DNA from: an uncultured Oscillospiraceae bacterium
Lineage (GTDB): Bacteria > Bacillota > Clostridia > Oscillospirales > Oscillospiraceae
Direction of reading: 5' to 3'
DNA: 64,000 bases
Assembly (NCBI GenBank): GCA_947589225.1
Contig: CANQBC010000003.1
Coordinates: 62,001-126,000 of the forward strand
In this document: one piece after another, positions 1 through 7,802 of the stretch
How the letters are laid out: every line of letters starts with the position of its first letter
Numbering within the stretch: the first letter of the stretch is position 1
The notes under the pieces: model-generated
Told to the model about the DNA's origin: nothing
The model's input: only the letters and a program-made list of their open reading frames with translations
Database searches by the model: none
Position numbers and translations under genes: made by a program

Positions 1-723
1 CTTGCTGACGCTGCGGCCGTTGTACTTGTACTGCATGGAGGCGCGGCGCTCAAGCTTGTAGCCAAACTGACTGTACACATAGTAGGTAAGACCCGAGCAG
101 TCAAAACCGCGGGAGGGGGATTCCTCACCGTATACGTAGGAGTAACCCACAAACTGAAGGGCGTAATTGGCTATCTGCGTACCCAGGTCTGAGCTCTCGG
201 AGGTGTCGGTGGTGTAGCTGGGGGCTCCGCCGGTGAGTTCCACGTAGTCGGAGCGTATGTAACCGGTCCCCTCGGCCTCGGCCACCTTGTACCAGCCCTC
301 ATTGATGCCGATGATGGCGACGGTCTTGCCGGTGTTATAGGAGGTGATCACCGTGGAATCGGTGGAGTGGCTCTCACGCATACGCACGCCGTCCCCGGTG
401 ACGGTGCCGGTGGCCTTGAAGTTCTCCGCCCGGAGGATCTCGGTCAGGTACTCGGTGGAGGCATAGCCCACGGTGCCGTTGTAGTTGACCTTGTACCAGC
501 TGTCGTTCGTCTTTTCCATAACGACAAGAATGGTGCCGCCGGAAACCACGGTGACCCGGTCATATTCCGTGCCGGGGCCGGAGCGGATGTTAAGACTCGT
601 GGCGTCCACGGTGGCCGCGCCCCAGGCCATCTTCGACTCATCGGCGCTGGCGCCAAATACGAGGAATGTCAGGGACATACTGAGAATAAGTGCGGAGATA
701 ACAAACTTTTTAAAAACCTTCAT
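1..723 (-). CDS. NlpC/P60 cell-wall endopeptidase with SH3 repeats (3' part outside window)
   Basis: The gene is read from the complement of 723 down to the window edge, so about 241 N-terminal residues are visible and the C-terminus is missing. It starts with a signal peptide (MKVFKKFVISALILSMSLTF). Two bacterial SH3 domains follow (about residues 40-95 and 105-155), the first with the typical LNIRSGPGTEYD segment. An NlpC/P60 domain then begins, with the catalytic cysteine in GFDCSGLTYYVY. The family cleaves D-glutamyl-diaminopimelate bonds in peptidoglycan, so the product is probably exported and acts in the wall. A purine-rich site (AAAGGAAA) precedes the ATG. It lies 13 bases after the small gene at 737-1033 and is probably co-transcribed with it. 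The catalytic His falls beyond the window. Confidence 0.9.
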   Translation of the reverse strand, partial: MKVFKKFVISALILSMSLTFLVFGASADESKMAWGAATVDATSLNIRSGPGTEYDRVTVVSGGTILVVMEKTNDSWYKVNYNGTVGYASTEYLTEILRAENFKATGTVTGDGVRMRESHSTDSTVITSYNTGKTVAIIGINEGWYKVAEAEGTGYIRSDYVELTGGAPSYTTDTSESSDLGTQIANYALQFVGYSYVYGEESPSRGFDCSGLTYYVYSQFGYKLERRASMQYKYNGRSVSK

Positions 724-736
724 TATGTTTCCTTTC

Positions 737-1033
737 TCACTTGGCGGCGAGGGCTCTCTCGAGCCAGACGGCCGCCACGTCCATGGCGGCGTACAGACCG
801 CCCTTTTCTGTCTTTTTTACCACTCTGTCACGGGAGCGAAGATCGGGATCGGTGAGCTGAAGCTGGACGGAGACGCGCGTCGCCACGTCCATGTCGTCCA
901 CCTTCTTGCTGTCGGTGATCTGCATCATGATGATGTACTTATCCGACATACTGCCGTAGTACAGAATGTTGTCCTTCCTCCGGAGGGGACGACCACGATA
1001 TTCAAGCATTTGTTCGGTTGCTGTATTTGCCAT
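737..1033 (-). CDS. conserved hypothetical protein, 98 aa
   Basis: A small soluble protein without signal peptide or membrane segment. I do not recognise a named family. The N-terminal half (LEYRGRPLRRKDNILYYG) is basic and the middle (DKYIIMMQITDSKK) looks like a beta strand followed by a turn. The C-terminal third is helical (AAMDVAAVWLERALA). The start ATG at 1033 has a strong AGGAGG site about seven bases upstream, and a near-consensus sigma-A promoter lies at 1065-1093. It is the first gene of a probable two-gene unit with the NlpC/P60 hydrolase. That hints at a wall or housekeeping role, but the function is not assigned. Confidence 0.7.
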   Translation of the reverse strand: MANTATEQMLEYRGRPLRRKDNILYYGSMSDKYIIMMQITDSKKVDDMDVATRVSVQLQLTDPDLRSRDRVVKKTEKGGLYAAMDVAAVWLERALAAK

Positions 1034-1064
1034 TCAATGACCTCCTGAGGTATATCGTAACCAA

Positions 1065-1093
1065 ATTGTAACACATTGTTTCCTGATTGTCAA
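1065..1093 (-). promoter_or_regulatory. sigma-A promoter of the 98-aa gene / NlpC unit
   Basis: On the complement, TTGACA (1093-1088) is followed by a 17-base spacer and TACAAT (1070-1065). This sits about 35 bases before the start codon at 1033. The rest of the 1034-1362 gap holds the divergent arsR promoter and no gene. Confidence 0.7.
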
Positions 1094-1284
1094 CACCTTG
1101 AGAAAAAAATGTTTTTTTCTCCGCATCCGGGGCGAAAACCACAACATATGGGCGGTTTTCCAGGGCTTTTTGGGCAACATCTTGCGTATCTTTCCGCCGC
1201 CTGGGCGAATAGGATAATAGGTTCGGAAAAAATAATTTGGTTACAAAGATGACAAATTTGTAATTATTTTTTTCGCTTACCCCA

Positions 1285-1347
1285 TTGACGGCACGTGAGT
1301 ACAGTGGTATACTTTAAGCATAGAACACATGAACACTTGTTCATATG
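1285..1347 (+). promoter_or_regulatory. arsR promoter with ArsR/SmtB-type operator
   Basis: TTGACG (1285-1290), a 17-base spacer and TATACT (1308-1313) form a strong sigma-A promoter. A dyad, ATGAACA-CT-TGTTCAT (1329-1344, extending imperfectly to 1326-1347), lies just downstream of the -10 box over the start of transcription. The 2-base centre and A/T-rich arms match the 12-2-12 operators of ArsR/SmtB metal repressors. Autorepression of the downstream metal-efflux genes is the inference. Confidence 0.75.
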
Positions 1348-1362
1348 AAAGGATGAACTTAT

Positions 1363-1722
1363 ATGGATGAGAGAAACGACCTCATGTGCGAAGAACCCGG
1401 CACCCACGGGGACGTGCTGGAACGGGTGCGGAACGACATGCCCGATGACGACACCCTCTATGAGCTTGCCGACCTTTTCAAGATGTTCGGTGATTCCACC
1501 CGGATGAAGATCATGTTCGTCCTGATGGAGTCGGAGATGTGCGTCTGCGACATCGCGGAGCTTTTGGGGATCAGCCAGTCGGCGATCTCCCACCAGCTGC
1601 GCATACTCAAGCAGTCCAAGCTCATCTCCAGCCGCCGGGAGGGGAAGAACATCATCTGCTTCCTCGCCGATGACCACGTGAAGAGCATCATCGCCCAGGG
1701 CCTTTCCCACGTCCTGGAGTGA
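1363..1722 (+). CDS. ArsR/SmtB-family metal-responsive repressor (CadC/ZiaR-like)
   Basis: A 119-residue winged-helix regulator. Helix 3 carries the metal box EMCVCDIAELL, which matches the ELCVCD motif of CadC/SmtB-type sensors, with Cys at both box positions. The recognition helix is GISQSAISHQLRIL and a basic beta-wing follows (SSRREGKNIICFL). An N-terminal Cys (LMCEEPG) could complete a CadC-like Cys site. The family binds its operator as a dimer and releases it when Cd, Zn or Pb binds. It sits directly after a palindromic operator and before an HMA peptide and a P1B ATPase, so it almost certainly controls them. The exact metal cannot be read from sequence. Confidence 0.9.
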   Translation: MDERNDLMCEEPGTHGDVLERVRNDMPDDDTLYELADLFKMFGDSTRMKIMFVLMESEMCVCDIAELLGISQSAISHQLRILKQSKLISSRREGKNIICFLADDHVKSIIAQGLSHVLE

Positions 1723-1788
1723 TGGGAGCGGCCGGGGCGGGCGATCCCGCGCCGGCATCATAGAATAAATTATAAGGAGGAATTACAT

Positions 1789-2007
1789 ATGAAAAAGGTA
1801 TTTCGTCTCAAGGATCTGGACTGCGCCAACTGCGCCGCGAAAATGGAGCGCTCCATCAGGAAGCTGGACGGGGTGAACGACGCCTCTGTCAACTTCCTTA
1901 CCCAGAAAATGACCGTGGACGCGGAGGAGTCCCGGTTCGAGGAGATCATGGACGAGGTGGTCAGGCTCTGCCGCAAGGTGGAGCCGGACTGCGTGATTTG
2001 CAGATAA
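1789..2007 (+). CDS. heavy-metal-associated (HMA) domain protein, 72 aa
   Basis: A free-standing ferredoxin-like HMA domain. The metal loop is DLDCANCAAKME, with the CxxC pair that binds soft metal ions in CopZ/CadA-type domains. The remainder (NDASVNFLTQKMTVDAEES) shows the usual beta-alpha-beta pattern, and an extra C-terminal pair (CVIC) is present. A good AAGGAGG site precedes the ATG. The ATPase encoded next lacks its own N-terminal HMA domain, so this peptide probably acts as the detached metal-delivery domain. The stop codon lies inside the first hairpin arm of the composite repeat at 1998-2177, so that element overlaps the gene's 3' end. Confidence 0.9.
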   Translation: MKKVFRLKDLDCANCAAKMERSIRKLDGVNDASVNFLTQKMTVDAEESRFEEIMDEVVRLCRKVEPDCVICR

Positions 2008-2177
2008 AGGCCGAGGGCCTTTATTTGCAAGGGGGGGGACGTGCGGAACAAATCCCTGAATTCTGCGGAATTCAGGGTATTTGTTCCTGCCGTCAAATCT
2101 CGCGCGCGGCTGCGCCGCACACTCGATTTGACAAGAGGGATTTTTTCCAAGGCGCGTGTCCTTGGAAAAAATATTAA
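1998..2177 (+). repeat. composite four-hairpin intergenic element, copy A
   Basis: Hairpin 1 has arms TTGCAGATAAAGGCC and GGCCTTTATTTGCAA with loop GAG and one mismatch. It is followed by the joint GGACGTGCGG. Hairpin 2 pairs AACAAAT..CCTGAATTC with GAATTCAGGG.ATTTGTT. Hairpin 3 is closed by GTCAAATC/GATTTGAC. Hairpin 4 has TTTTTTCCAAGG and CCTTGGAAAAAA around the loop CGCGTGT. The same order is found at 12838, 47257 and, inverted, 58290, with different stems but the same joints. Hairpin 1 could act as a terminator or attenuator between the HMA gene and the ATPase. Confidence 0.75.
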
Positions 2178-2195
2178 AAGTAAGAGGTGGTTGAA

Positions 2196-4040
2196 TTGAC
2201 CCGTCGCCATAAATTGACCCTGGCGCGCATCCTGATTGCCTTTGCGCTGTTCATCGTCGCGGAGCTTATCCCGCTTCCGGGGATCTGGAAGCTCTGCGCC
2301 TTTTTAGTCCCCTACTTCCTGGTGGGCTGGGACGTCCTCTGGCGCTCATTACAGAACATCGCCCACGGGCAGGTGTTCGATGAAAACTTCCTCATGTCCG
2401 TGGCCACCATCGGGGCCATGTGTACGGGGGAGTACGCCGAGGGCGTGGCGGTGATGCTCTTCTATCAGGTGGGCGAGCTTTTCCAGTCTGTTGCCGTGGG
2501 CAAGAGCAGGAAATCCATCGCCGCGCTCATGGACATCCGGCCTGAATACGCCAACGTCCTGCGGGACGGCGAGAGCGTGGAGGTGGATCCGGAGGACGTG
2601 GAGGTGGGGGAGATCATTGTCCTAAAGCCGGGGGAGCGCATCCCCCTGGACTGCGTGGTGACCGAGGGCTCCGGCAGCGTCAACACCGCCGCCATCACCG
2701 GGGAGTCCGTCCCGCGGGACGTGACGGTGGGGGACGCGCTTGTCTCCGGCACCATCAATATGAACTCCGTTTTGCGGGCGCGGGTGACCAATATCTACGC
2801 CGATTCCACCGTGGCCCGCGTCCTGGATCTGGTGGAGAACTCCTCCGAGCGCAAGGCAAGGACGGAGAACTTCATCACGCGCTTTGCCAGAGTCTACACC
2901 CCGGCGGTGGTTTTCGCGGCCCTGGCGCTGGCCCTCGTCCCGCCGCTGGCCCTGGGCCAGCCGTGGGCCAAGTGGGTCCACCGGGCGCTGGTGTTCCTGG
3001 TGGTCTCCTGCCCGTGCGCCCTTGTCATATCCGTACCGCTGAGCTTCTTCGGGGGCATCGGCGGGGCGTCCAAGCGGGGCGTGCTGGTCAAAGGCTCCAA
3101 CTATCTGGAGACGCTTTCCAAGGCCGCCGCGGTGGTCTTTGACAAGACGGGGACGCTCACCAAGGGCGAATTTCATGTGAGCGCCGTACATCCCGTGGGC
3201 ATGAGCGGCGAGGAGCTTCTCGCCCTGGCCGCCAAAGCCGAAAAATATTCCACCCACCCCGTTGCCCGCGCCATCGCCGCCGCCGCGCCCGCCGAGCCGG
3301 AGGACGCCTCCGACAGCGTGGAGGAGCTCGCGGGCCTGGGCGTCCGGGCCAACATCGGGGGCCGGAGGATCCTGGCCGGCAACAGCCGCCTTATGGAGGC
3401 GGAGCACATCGCCGCGCAGGGCGGCGACGGGGACGGAACCGTGGTTCACGTGGCGGTGGACGGTACATACGCGGGCTTTGTCGTCATCTCCGACCAGGTG
3501 AAGGAGGACGCCGCGCCCACGGTCGCGCGGCTGCACCGCATGGGCGTCAAGGCCGTGATGCTCACCGGCGACCGCCGGGCCTCCGCCCAGGCCGTGGCCA
3601 GGGAGCTTCAGATGGACGAGGTTCTCTCCGACCTCATGCCCCAGGATAAGGTCTCGGCCCTGGAATCGCTCATGGAAAAGACAAGCGGGGCCGTGGCCTT
3701 CGTGGGGGACGGCATCAACGACGCGCCGGTGCTGACGCGGGCGGACGTGGGCCTTGCCATGGGGGCCATGGGGTCCGACGCCGCCATCGAGGCCGCGGAT
3801 ATGGTGCTGATGGACGACCGGCCCTCCCGCGTCGCCGAGGCCATCGCCATCTCAAAGCGCACTATGAGGATCGTCTATCAGAACATCGTCTTTGCCCTCG
3901 CGGTGAAGCTCACGATCCTCGTGCTGGGGGCGGCGGGCTATGCCAATATGTGGCTGGCCGTGTTCGCGGACGTGGGCGTTGCCATGATCGCGATTTTGAA
4001 CGCCCTTCGCGCCATGAAGGTGGACGGCGTGGGCCAGTGA
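2196..4040 (+). CDS. heavy-metal-translocating P1B-type ATPase (Cd/Zn/Pb exporter type)
   Basis: A membrane pump that exports soft divalent metals using ATP. Visible motifs are the actuator loop ITGESVPRDV, the transmembrane metal site SCPCALVISVP, the phosphorylation site DKTGTLTKGEF, an MLTGDRR segment, and the hinge GDGINDAPVLTRADVG. The CPC motif and the C-terminal MWLAVFADVGVAMIAILNALR place it with CadA/ZntA rather than CopA. It lacks an N-terminal HMA domain, which is encoded separately upstream. I chose the TTG at 2196 because AGAGGTGG ends five bases before it. The in-frame GTG at 2187 lies inside that site. Length is about 614 residues, normal for an HMA-less pump. Confidence 0.93.
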   Translation: MTRRHKLTLARILIAFALFIVAELIPLPGIWKLCAFLVPYFLVGWDVLWRSLQNIAHGQVFDENFLMSVATIGAMCTGEYAEGVAVMLFYQVGELFQSVAVGKSRKSIAALMDIRPEYANVLRDGESVEVDPEDVEVGEIIVLKPGERIPLDCVVTEGSGSVNTAAITGESVPRDVTVGDALVSGTINMNSVLRARVTNIYADSTVARVLDLVENSSERKARTENFITRFARVYTPAVVFAALALALVPPLALGQPWAKWVHRALVFLVVSCPCALVISVPLSFFGGIGGASKRGVLVKGSNYLETLSKAAAVVFDKTGTLTKGEFHVSAVHPVGMSGEELLALAAKAEKYSTHPVARAIAAAAPAEPEDASDSVEELAGLGVRANIGGRRILAGNSRLMEAEHIAAQGGDGDGTVVHVAVDGTYAGFVVISDQVKEDAAPTVARLHRMGVKAVMLTGDRRASAQAVARELQMDEVLSDLMPQDKVSALESLMEKTSGAVAFVGDGINDAPVLTRADVGLAMGAMGSDAAIEAADMVLMDDRPSRVAEAIAISKRTMRIVYQNIVFALAVKLTILVLGAAGYANMWLAVFADVGVAMIAILNALRAMKVDGVGQ

Positions 4041-4057
4041 CAGCTAAAATAAAAAGA

Positions 4058-4082
4058 CCCGCCGAGGCTGTGCCTCGGCGGG
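4058..4082. terminator. bidirectional terminator between the ATPase gene and htpG
   Basis: CCCGCCGAGGC and GCCTCGGCGGG form an 11-bp stem with a TGT loop. A T-run follows on the plus strand, and an equivalent T-rich stretch follows on the minus strand. It serves the two convergent genes. Confidence 0.9.
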
Positions 4083-4099
4083 AATTTTTTTGCGATTTC

Positions 4100-6013
4100 T
4101 CAGATCAGGGCGCAGACGGCCTCGGCGTAGGCGGCCATGTCCTCCACGGGCAGGCCGGCCAGGAGCTTGGCCTGGTCGCAGAGCACCAGGGCGATCTTCC
4201 CGGCCCTGTCCCGGTCGCTTTCAAAGGCGGCGGTCAGGGAGGCGAACACCGGGTGCGCGGGGTTGAGCTCCAGGACGCGGCGGGCCTTGATCTTCTCCCC
4301 GGCCTCGCCGGGCATCTGGCGGAAATACCGCTCCATCTCCAGGGTGATCTCCCCCTCGTAGGACATGCAGGCGGCGGAGCTGACAAGCGCGGAGGACAGC
4401 TTCACGTCCACCACGTCGTCCTTCAGGGTCTCCTTCATGAAGTCGAGAAGCTCCTTGGACTTGTCGGCGGTCTCCTCCTGCTCGCGCTTCTCCTCGTCGG
4501 ATTCAAGCCCCAGATCCCCGGCGGCGACGCTCTTAAGCTCCTTGCCCTCGTAGTTGTAGAGCATCTGGACGGCGAACTCGTCGATGTCCTCGATGAGGTA
4601 GAGGATCTCGTAGCCCTTCGCCTTCACCTGCTCGTTCTGGGGAAGGCCGGCGGCGGTGCGCAGGGAGTCCGCGGCGGCGTAGTAGATGTATTTCTGGCTC
4701 TCGGGCATCCGGGAGACGTAGTCCTTGAGGGAGGTGAGCTTCTCCTCGTGGGAGGAGTAGAACTTGAGAAGGTCCTTCAAAAGGTCGCGCTTCATGCCGT
4801 ATTCGCCCACCATGCCGTACTTGATCTGGCGGCCGAAGGCGGCCCAGAAGGTGTCGTACTTGTCGGGGGCGTCGGTCATGAGCTTCAAAAGCTCGGCCTT
4901 GACCTTGTTCTCCAGGTTCCCGGCAATGACCTTGAGCTGGCGGTCGTGCTGAAGGATCTCGCGGGAGATGTTCAGGGACAGGTCCGGGGAGTCCACCACG
5001 CCGCGCACGAAGCGGAAGCACTCCGGCAGCAGGTCGGCGCAGGACTCCATGATCATGACGCCGGAGGAGTAGAGCGCAAGGCCGGGCGTGTAGTCGCGGC
5101 TGTAGAAGTCGTAGGGGGCCTTGGCGGGGATAAAGAGAAGCGCCCGGTAGCTTGTCAGGCCCTCTGCGTTGACGCGGATGACGGCGACGGGGTCCTCGGA
5201 GTCGTGAAACCGCTCCTTGTAGAACTCGACGCACTTCTCATCCGTGGCCTCGGCCTTGGAGCGCTGCCAGATGGGGACCATGGAGTTGACGGTCTCCTCC
5301 TCGGTGTGGGTCACAGGCTCGGTCTTCTTGTGGCCGTCCTCGTCAAGCTCCTCCGTCTCCACATACTCGGTGTGCTCCACGTCCATGCGGATGGGGAAGC
5401 GCACGTAGTCGGAATACTTCTTGATAAGCTCCTTGACGCGCCAGGTCTCCAGGAACTCGCTGTACCGTTCCTCCTCGGTGTCGGGCTTGATGTGCATGAT
5501 GACGTCCGTGCCCACATCGGGCTTGTCCGCCTCGGTGACGGTGTAGCCGTCCGCGCCGGAGCTCTCCCACTTCCAGGCGGCGTCGGCGCCGTAGGCGCGG
5601 GAGATGACGGTCACCTTGTCGGAGACCATAAACGCGGAGTAGAAGCCCACGCCGAACTGGCCGATGATGTCGATGTCCTCATTCTCGCCCTTGTCCATCT
5701 CGGACTTGAACTTGAACGAGCCTGAGTGGGCGATGACGCCCAGGTTCTCCTCCATGGCGTCCTTGTCCATGCCGATGCCGTTGTCGCTGACGGTGACGGT
5801 GCGCGCGTCCTTGTCAAGGGTGACCCGGATGCGGAAATCGTCGCGGGAAAGGCCCACGTTTTGATCGGTCAGGGAGAGATAGCTCAGCTTGTCAATGGCG
5901 TCGGAGGCGTTGGAGATGATCTCCCGGAGGAAGATCTCCCGGTGGGTGTAGATGGAGTTGATCATCAGGTCGAGAAGGCGTTTCGACTCGGCCTTGAACT
6001 GCTTTTTTGCCAT
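4100..6013 (-). CDS. htpG: HtpG, bacterial Hsp90 chaperone
   Basis: A dimeric ATP-dependent cytosolic chaperone. The N-terminal GHKL ATPase domain shows NASDAIDKL, DNGIGMDKD and GQFGVGFYSAFMV. The middle domain carries the substrate and gamma-phosphate loop around LNISREILQ. The C-terminal dimerisation region ends near MAAYAEAVCALI. I placed the start at the ATG (6013, MAKKQFKAESK), about ten bases after GGAAGGAAG. An in-frame TTG at 6034 lies upstream of that site. Length is 637 residues, typical of the family. The 5' region (6014-6115) holds a TATAAT box and an inverted repeat near 6040-6068 on the minus-strand leader. No CIRCE element is visible. Confidence 0.95.
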   Translation of the reverse strand: MAKKQFKAESKRLLDLMINSIYTHREIFLREIISNASDAIDKLSYLSLTDQNVGLSRDDFRIRVTLDKDARTVTVSDNGIGMDKDAMEENLGVIAHSGSFKFKSEMDKGENEDIDIIGQFGVGFYSAFMVSDKVTVISRAYGADAAWKWESSGADGYTVTEADKPDVGTDVIMHIKPDTEEERYSEFLETWRVKELIKKYSDYVRFPIRMDVEHTEYVETEELDEDGHKKTEPVTHTEEETVNSMVPIWQRSKAEATDEKCVEFYKERFHDSEDPVAVIRVNAEGLTSYRALLFIPAKAPYDFYSRDYTPGLALYSSGVMIMESCADLLPECFRFVRGVVDSPDLSLNISREILQHDRQLKVIAGNLENKVKAELLKLMTDAPDKYDTFWAAFGRQIKYGMVGEYGMKRDLLKDLLKFYSSHEEKLTSLKDYVSRMPESQKYIYYAAADSLRTAAGLPQNEQVKAKGYEILYLIEDIDEFAVQMLYNYEGKELKSVAAGDLGLESDEEKREQEETADKSKELLDFMKETLKDDVVDVKLSSALVSSAACMSYEGEITLEMERYFRQMPGEAGEKIKARRVLELNPAHPVFASLTAAFESDRDRAGKIALVLCDQAKLLAGLPVEDMAAYAEAVCALI

Positions 6014-6115
6014 TCTTTTGTTACTTCCTTCCAAACTTCAAGCCCGCGGCATTCAACGCGGGCTTTTTTGTTATTTCTATTATAGTCCTTCTCAGGGACA
6101 TTTTGTTACAAAATT

Positions 6116-6682
6116 TTAAAAATTTATCACGCCAAGATGCTCCAAAAGGATCTTCAGCCCGATGAGCACCAGGACCACGCCCCCGGCAAGCTCGGCCTTC
6201 TCGTGGAACCGGCCTCCGACTTTGTTGCCCAGATACACCCCGCCGAAGGAGAAGGCGAAGGTGGTGACGCCGATGACGGCGATGGACGACCAGATGTTGA
6301 CGGAGAGGAAAGCGAAGGTGACCCCCACGGCCAGAGCGTCGATGCTTGTGGCGATGGCCAGCAGGAGAAGCTCTTTGAAGGCGAAGGAGCCGGAATCGTC
6401 CCCGTCGCCGCCGTGGAGGGCCTCCCACACCATCTTCCCCCCGATAAAGGCCAGGAGGACGAAGGCGATCCAGTGGTCGATCTCGGTGATGTACGACTCA
6501 AACTGACGGCCCAGGAGCCAGCCCAGGAGGGGCATCAGCGCCTGAAAGCCCCCGAAGAAGAGGCCGGTCTTCACGGCGTCCGCCGGGCGGAGCCGCCGGG
6601 CGGACAGGCCCTTGCACACCGAGACGGCGAAGGCGTCCATGGAGAGGGCCACGCCCGTCAGCAGAAGTTCAAAAAAGCCCAT
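6116..6682 (-). CDS. mntP: MntP manganese efflux pump
   Basis: A six-helix inner-membrane protein of 188 residues in the MntP (YebN) family, which exports Mn(II). The two pseudo-repeats carry the conserved acidic motifs ALSMDAFAVSVCKG near the N-terminus and ATSIDALAVGVTFAF in the second half. Glycine-rich helices GLFFGGFQALMPLLGW and FIGGKMVWEAL also match the family. The start lies two bases after the thrH stop, so translation is probably coupled. I see no yybP-ykoY manganese riboswitch upstream of the pair. Any Mn control would have to act through the thrH promoter. Confidence 0.93.
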   Translation of the reverse strand: MGFFELLLTGVALSMDAFAVSVCKGLSARRLRPADAVKTGLFFGGFQALMPLLGWLLGRQFESYITEIDHWIAFVLLAFIGGKMVWEALHGGDGDDSGSFAFKELLLLAIATSIDALAVGVTFAFLSVNIWSSIAVIGVTTFAFSFGGVYLGNKVGGRFHEKAELAGGVVLVLIGLKILLEHLGVINF

Positions 6683-6684
6683 GG

Positions 6685-7290
6685 TCAGCCCCTTATGGCG
6701 GCGCGGATGCCCGCCAGAAGCTCGTCGAAGGTCTCATAGGCGGGCAGATCGGGGTTATCCGCCTTGATTTGGCCCGTGCTCCTGAAGAGGAAGCCCGCCC
6801 TGGACGCCCGGATCATGGCAAGGTCGTTGTAGCTGTCCCCGGCGGCGACGGTGTCAAAGCCACAGGACTGCAAGGCCCTGACGGTGGTGAGCTTGGACTG
6901 CTCACAGCGCATTTTGAACCCAGTGATCTCGCCGGAGGGGGCCACGGTAAGCTCGTTGCAGAAGAGCGCCGGCCACTTGAGCTTGCGCATCAGGGGCGCG
7001 GCAAACTGGGTGAAGGTGTCGGAGAGGATCACCGCCTGGGTCTCCTCGCGGAGCGCGTCCAAAAAGTCCACCGCGCCGGGCAGGGGGTCGATTTGGGAGA
7101 TGACCTCCTGGATCTGGGGAAGGCCAAGCCCGTGCTCCTTCAAAATGGCGATGCGGAAGGCCATGAGCTTGGCGTAATCCGGCTCGTCGCGGGTGGTGCG
7201 GCGCAGCTCCGGGATGCCGGAGACCTCCGAAAAGGCGATCCAGATCTCCGGGACCAGCACGCCCTCCAGGTCGAGACAGACGATATTCAT
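6685..7290 (-). CDS. thrH: ThrH-like phosphoserine phosphatase / phosphoserine:homoserine phosphotransferase
   Basis: A HAD-superfamily enzyme of 201 residues. Motif I reads CLDLEGVLVPEIWIAF, the ThrH-specific variant with DxE rather than DxD. Motif II is VILSDTFTQF and motif IV is AAGDSYNDLAMI. The close match to the Pseudomonas ThrH pattern, including PEIWIAF and the short cap, supports this over ordinary SerB. ThrH moves phosphate from phosphoserine to homoserine, or to water, linking serine and threonine synthesis. The start at 7290 follows a GAGGGA site by six bases. It is translationally coupled to mntP. The logic of that pairing is not obvious. Confidence 0.88.
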   Translation of the reverse strand: MNIVCLDLEGVLVPEIWIAFSEVSGIPELRRTTRDEPDYAKLMAFRIAILKEHGLGLPQIQEVISQIDPLPGAVDFLDALREETQAVILSDTFTQFAAPLMRKLKWPALFCNELTVAPSGEITGFKMRCEQSKLTTVRALQSCGFDTVAAGDSYNDLAMIRASRAGFLFRSTGQIKADNPDLPAYETFDELLAGIRAAIRG

Positions 7291-7446
7291 AACAATCCCT
7301 CGCTTCATACGTTGATAAACGTTACCATTATACACTGATTTTTCCGATTTGCAAGGCGAAAACTGCCGTCAATGTCGCTAAAATGCCTGAAAATTTGATG
7401 TTTTAAAGCGCCGGATTCGCTAAAACGTAAAAACAGAAATCGGCTC

Positions 7447-7475
7447 TTGACATTCGGGAAAACTGGTTGTATGAT
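7447..7475 (+). promoter_or_regulatory. sigma-A promoter of the leucine T-box / leuA transcript
   Basis: TTGACA (7447-7452), a 17-base spacer and TATGAT (7470-7475) precede the T-box leader. An alternative -10, GATAAT, overlaps it at 7473. Confidence 0.8.
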
Positions 7476-7483
7476 AATGACCA

Positions 7484-7780
7484 ATAGAAAAAGGCTGTGA
7501 TGGGAAGAAAGGCGTTCGTCCCGGAGTTCAGAGAGCCGCCGGCTGGTGCGAGGCGGTACCCGGCGTAGGCTATACTCATCCCTGAGCCGTCATCCGAACG
7601 CGGGGCGACGCCCCGCCAGTAGATATGACCGGGTTCTCCCGTTACCGAGAGGCCGCGTTGTCAGACGCGGGTTGAGCGGGCGTTTATCGCCAAGAAGAGT
7701 GGTACCGCGGAAGTTGCTTTCGTCTCTTTATCCAAAAATATTTTGCGTATTTTGGGTAAAAGAGGCTTTTTTTGTACCCA
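7484..7780 (+). promoter_or_regulatory. T-box leader, probably leucine-specific, upstream of leuA
   Basis: The leader contains the conserved T-box sequence GAGTGGTACCGCGG (7697-7710). The upstream stem I/II/III region shows the usual GATGGGAAGA and TTCAGAGAGCCGCCGGCTGG blocks. A CTC leucine codon (7575-7577), followed by a purine and then ATCCCTGAGC, sits where the specifier loop is expected. Uncharged tRNA-Leu should stabilise the antiterminator and let transcription reach leuA. The terminator is annotated separately. Leucine specificity rests on reading the specifier by eye and on the gene downstream. Confidence 0.9.
7724..7773 (+). terminator. intrinsic terminator of the leucine T-box
   Basis: CTCTTTATCCAAAAATA pairs imperfectly with TATTTTGGGTAAAAGAG and is followed by GCTTTTTTT. 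It competes with the antiterminator formed by the T-box just upstream. Confidence 0.8.
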
Positions 7781-7802
7781 AAAATACCGGAAAGGGAATC
7801 GT

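Noticed and set aside
3950..5725. Long open frame of nearly 600 codons on the plus strand opposite htpG
   Set aside because: It is antisense to a full-length, motif-complete htpG and shows no domain. GC-rich codon bias opens the opposite strand. It has no ribosome-binding site.
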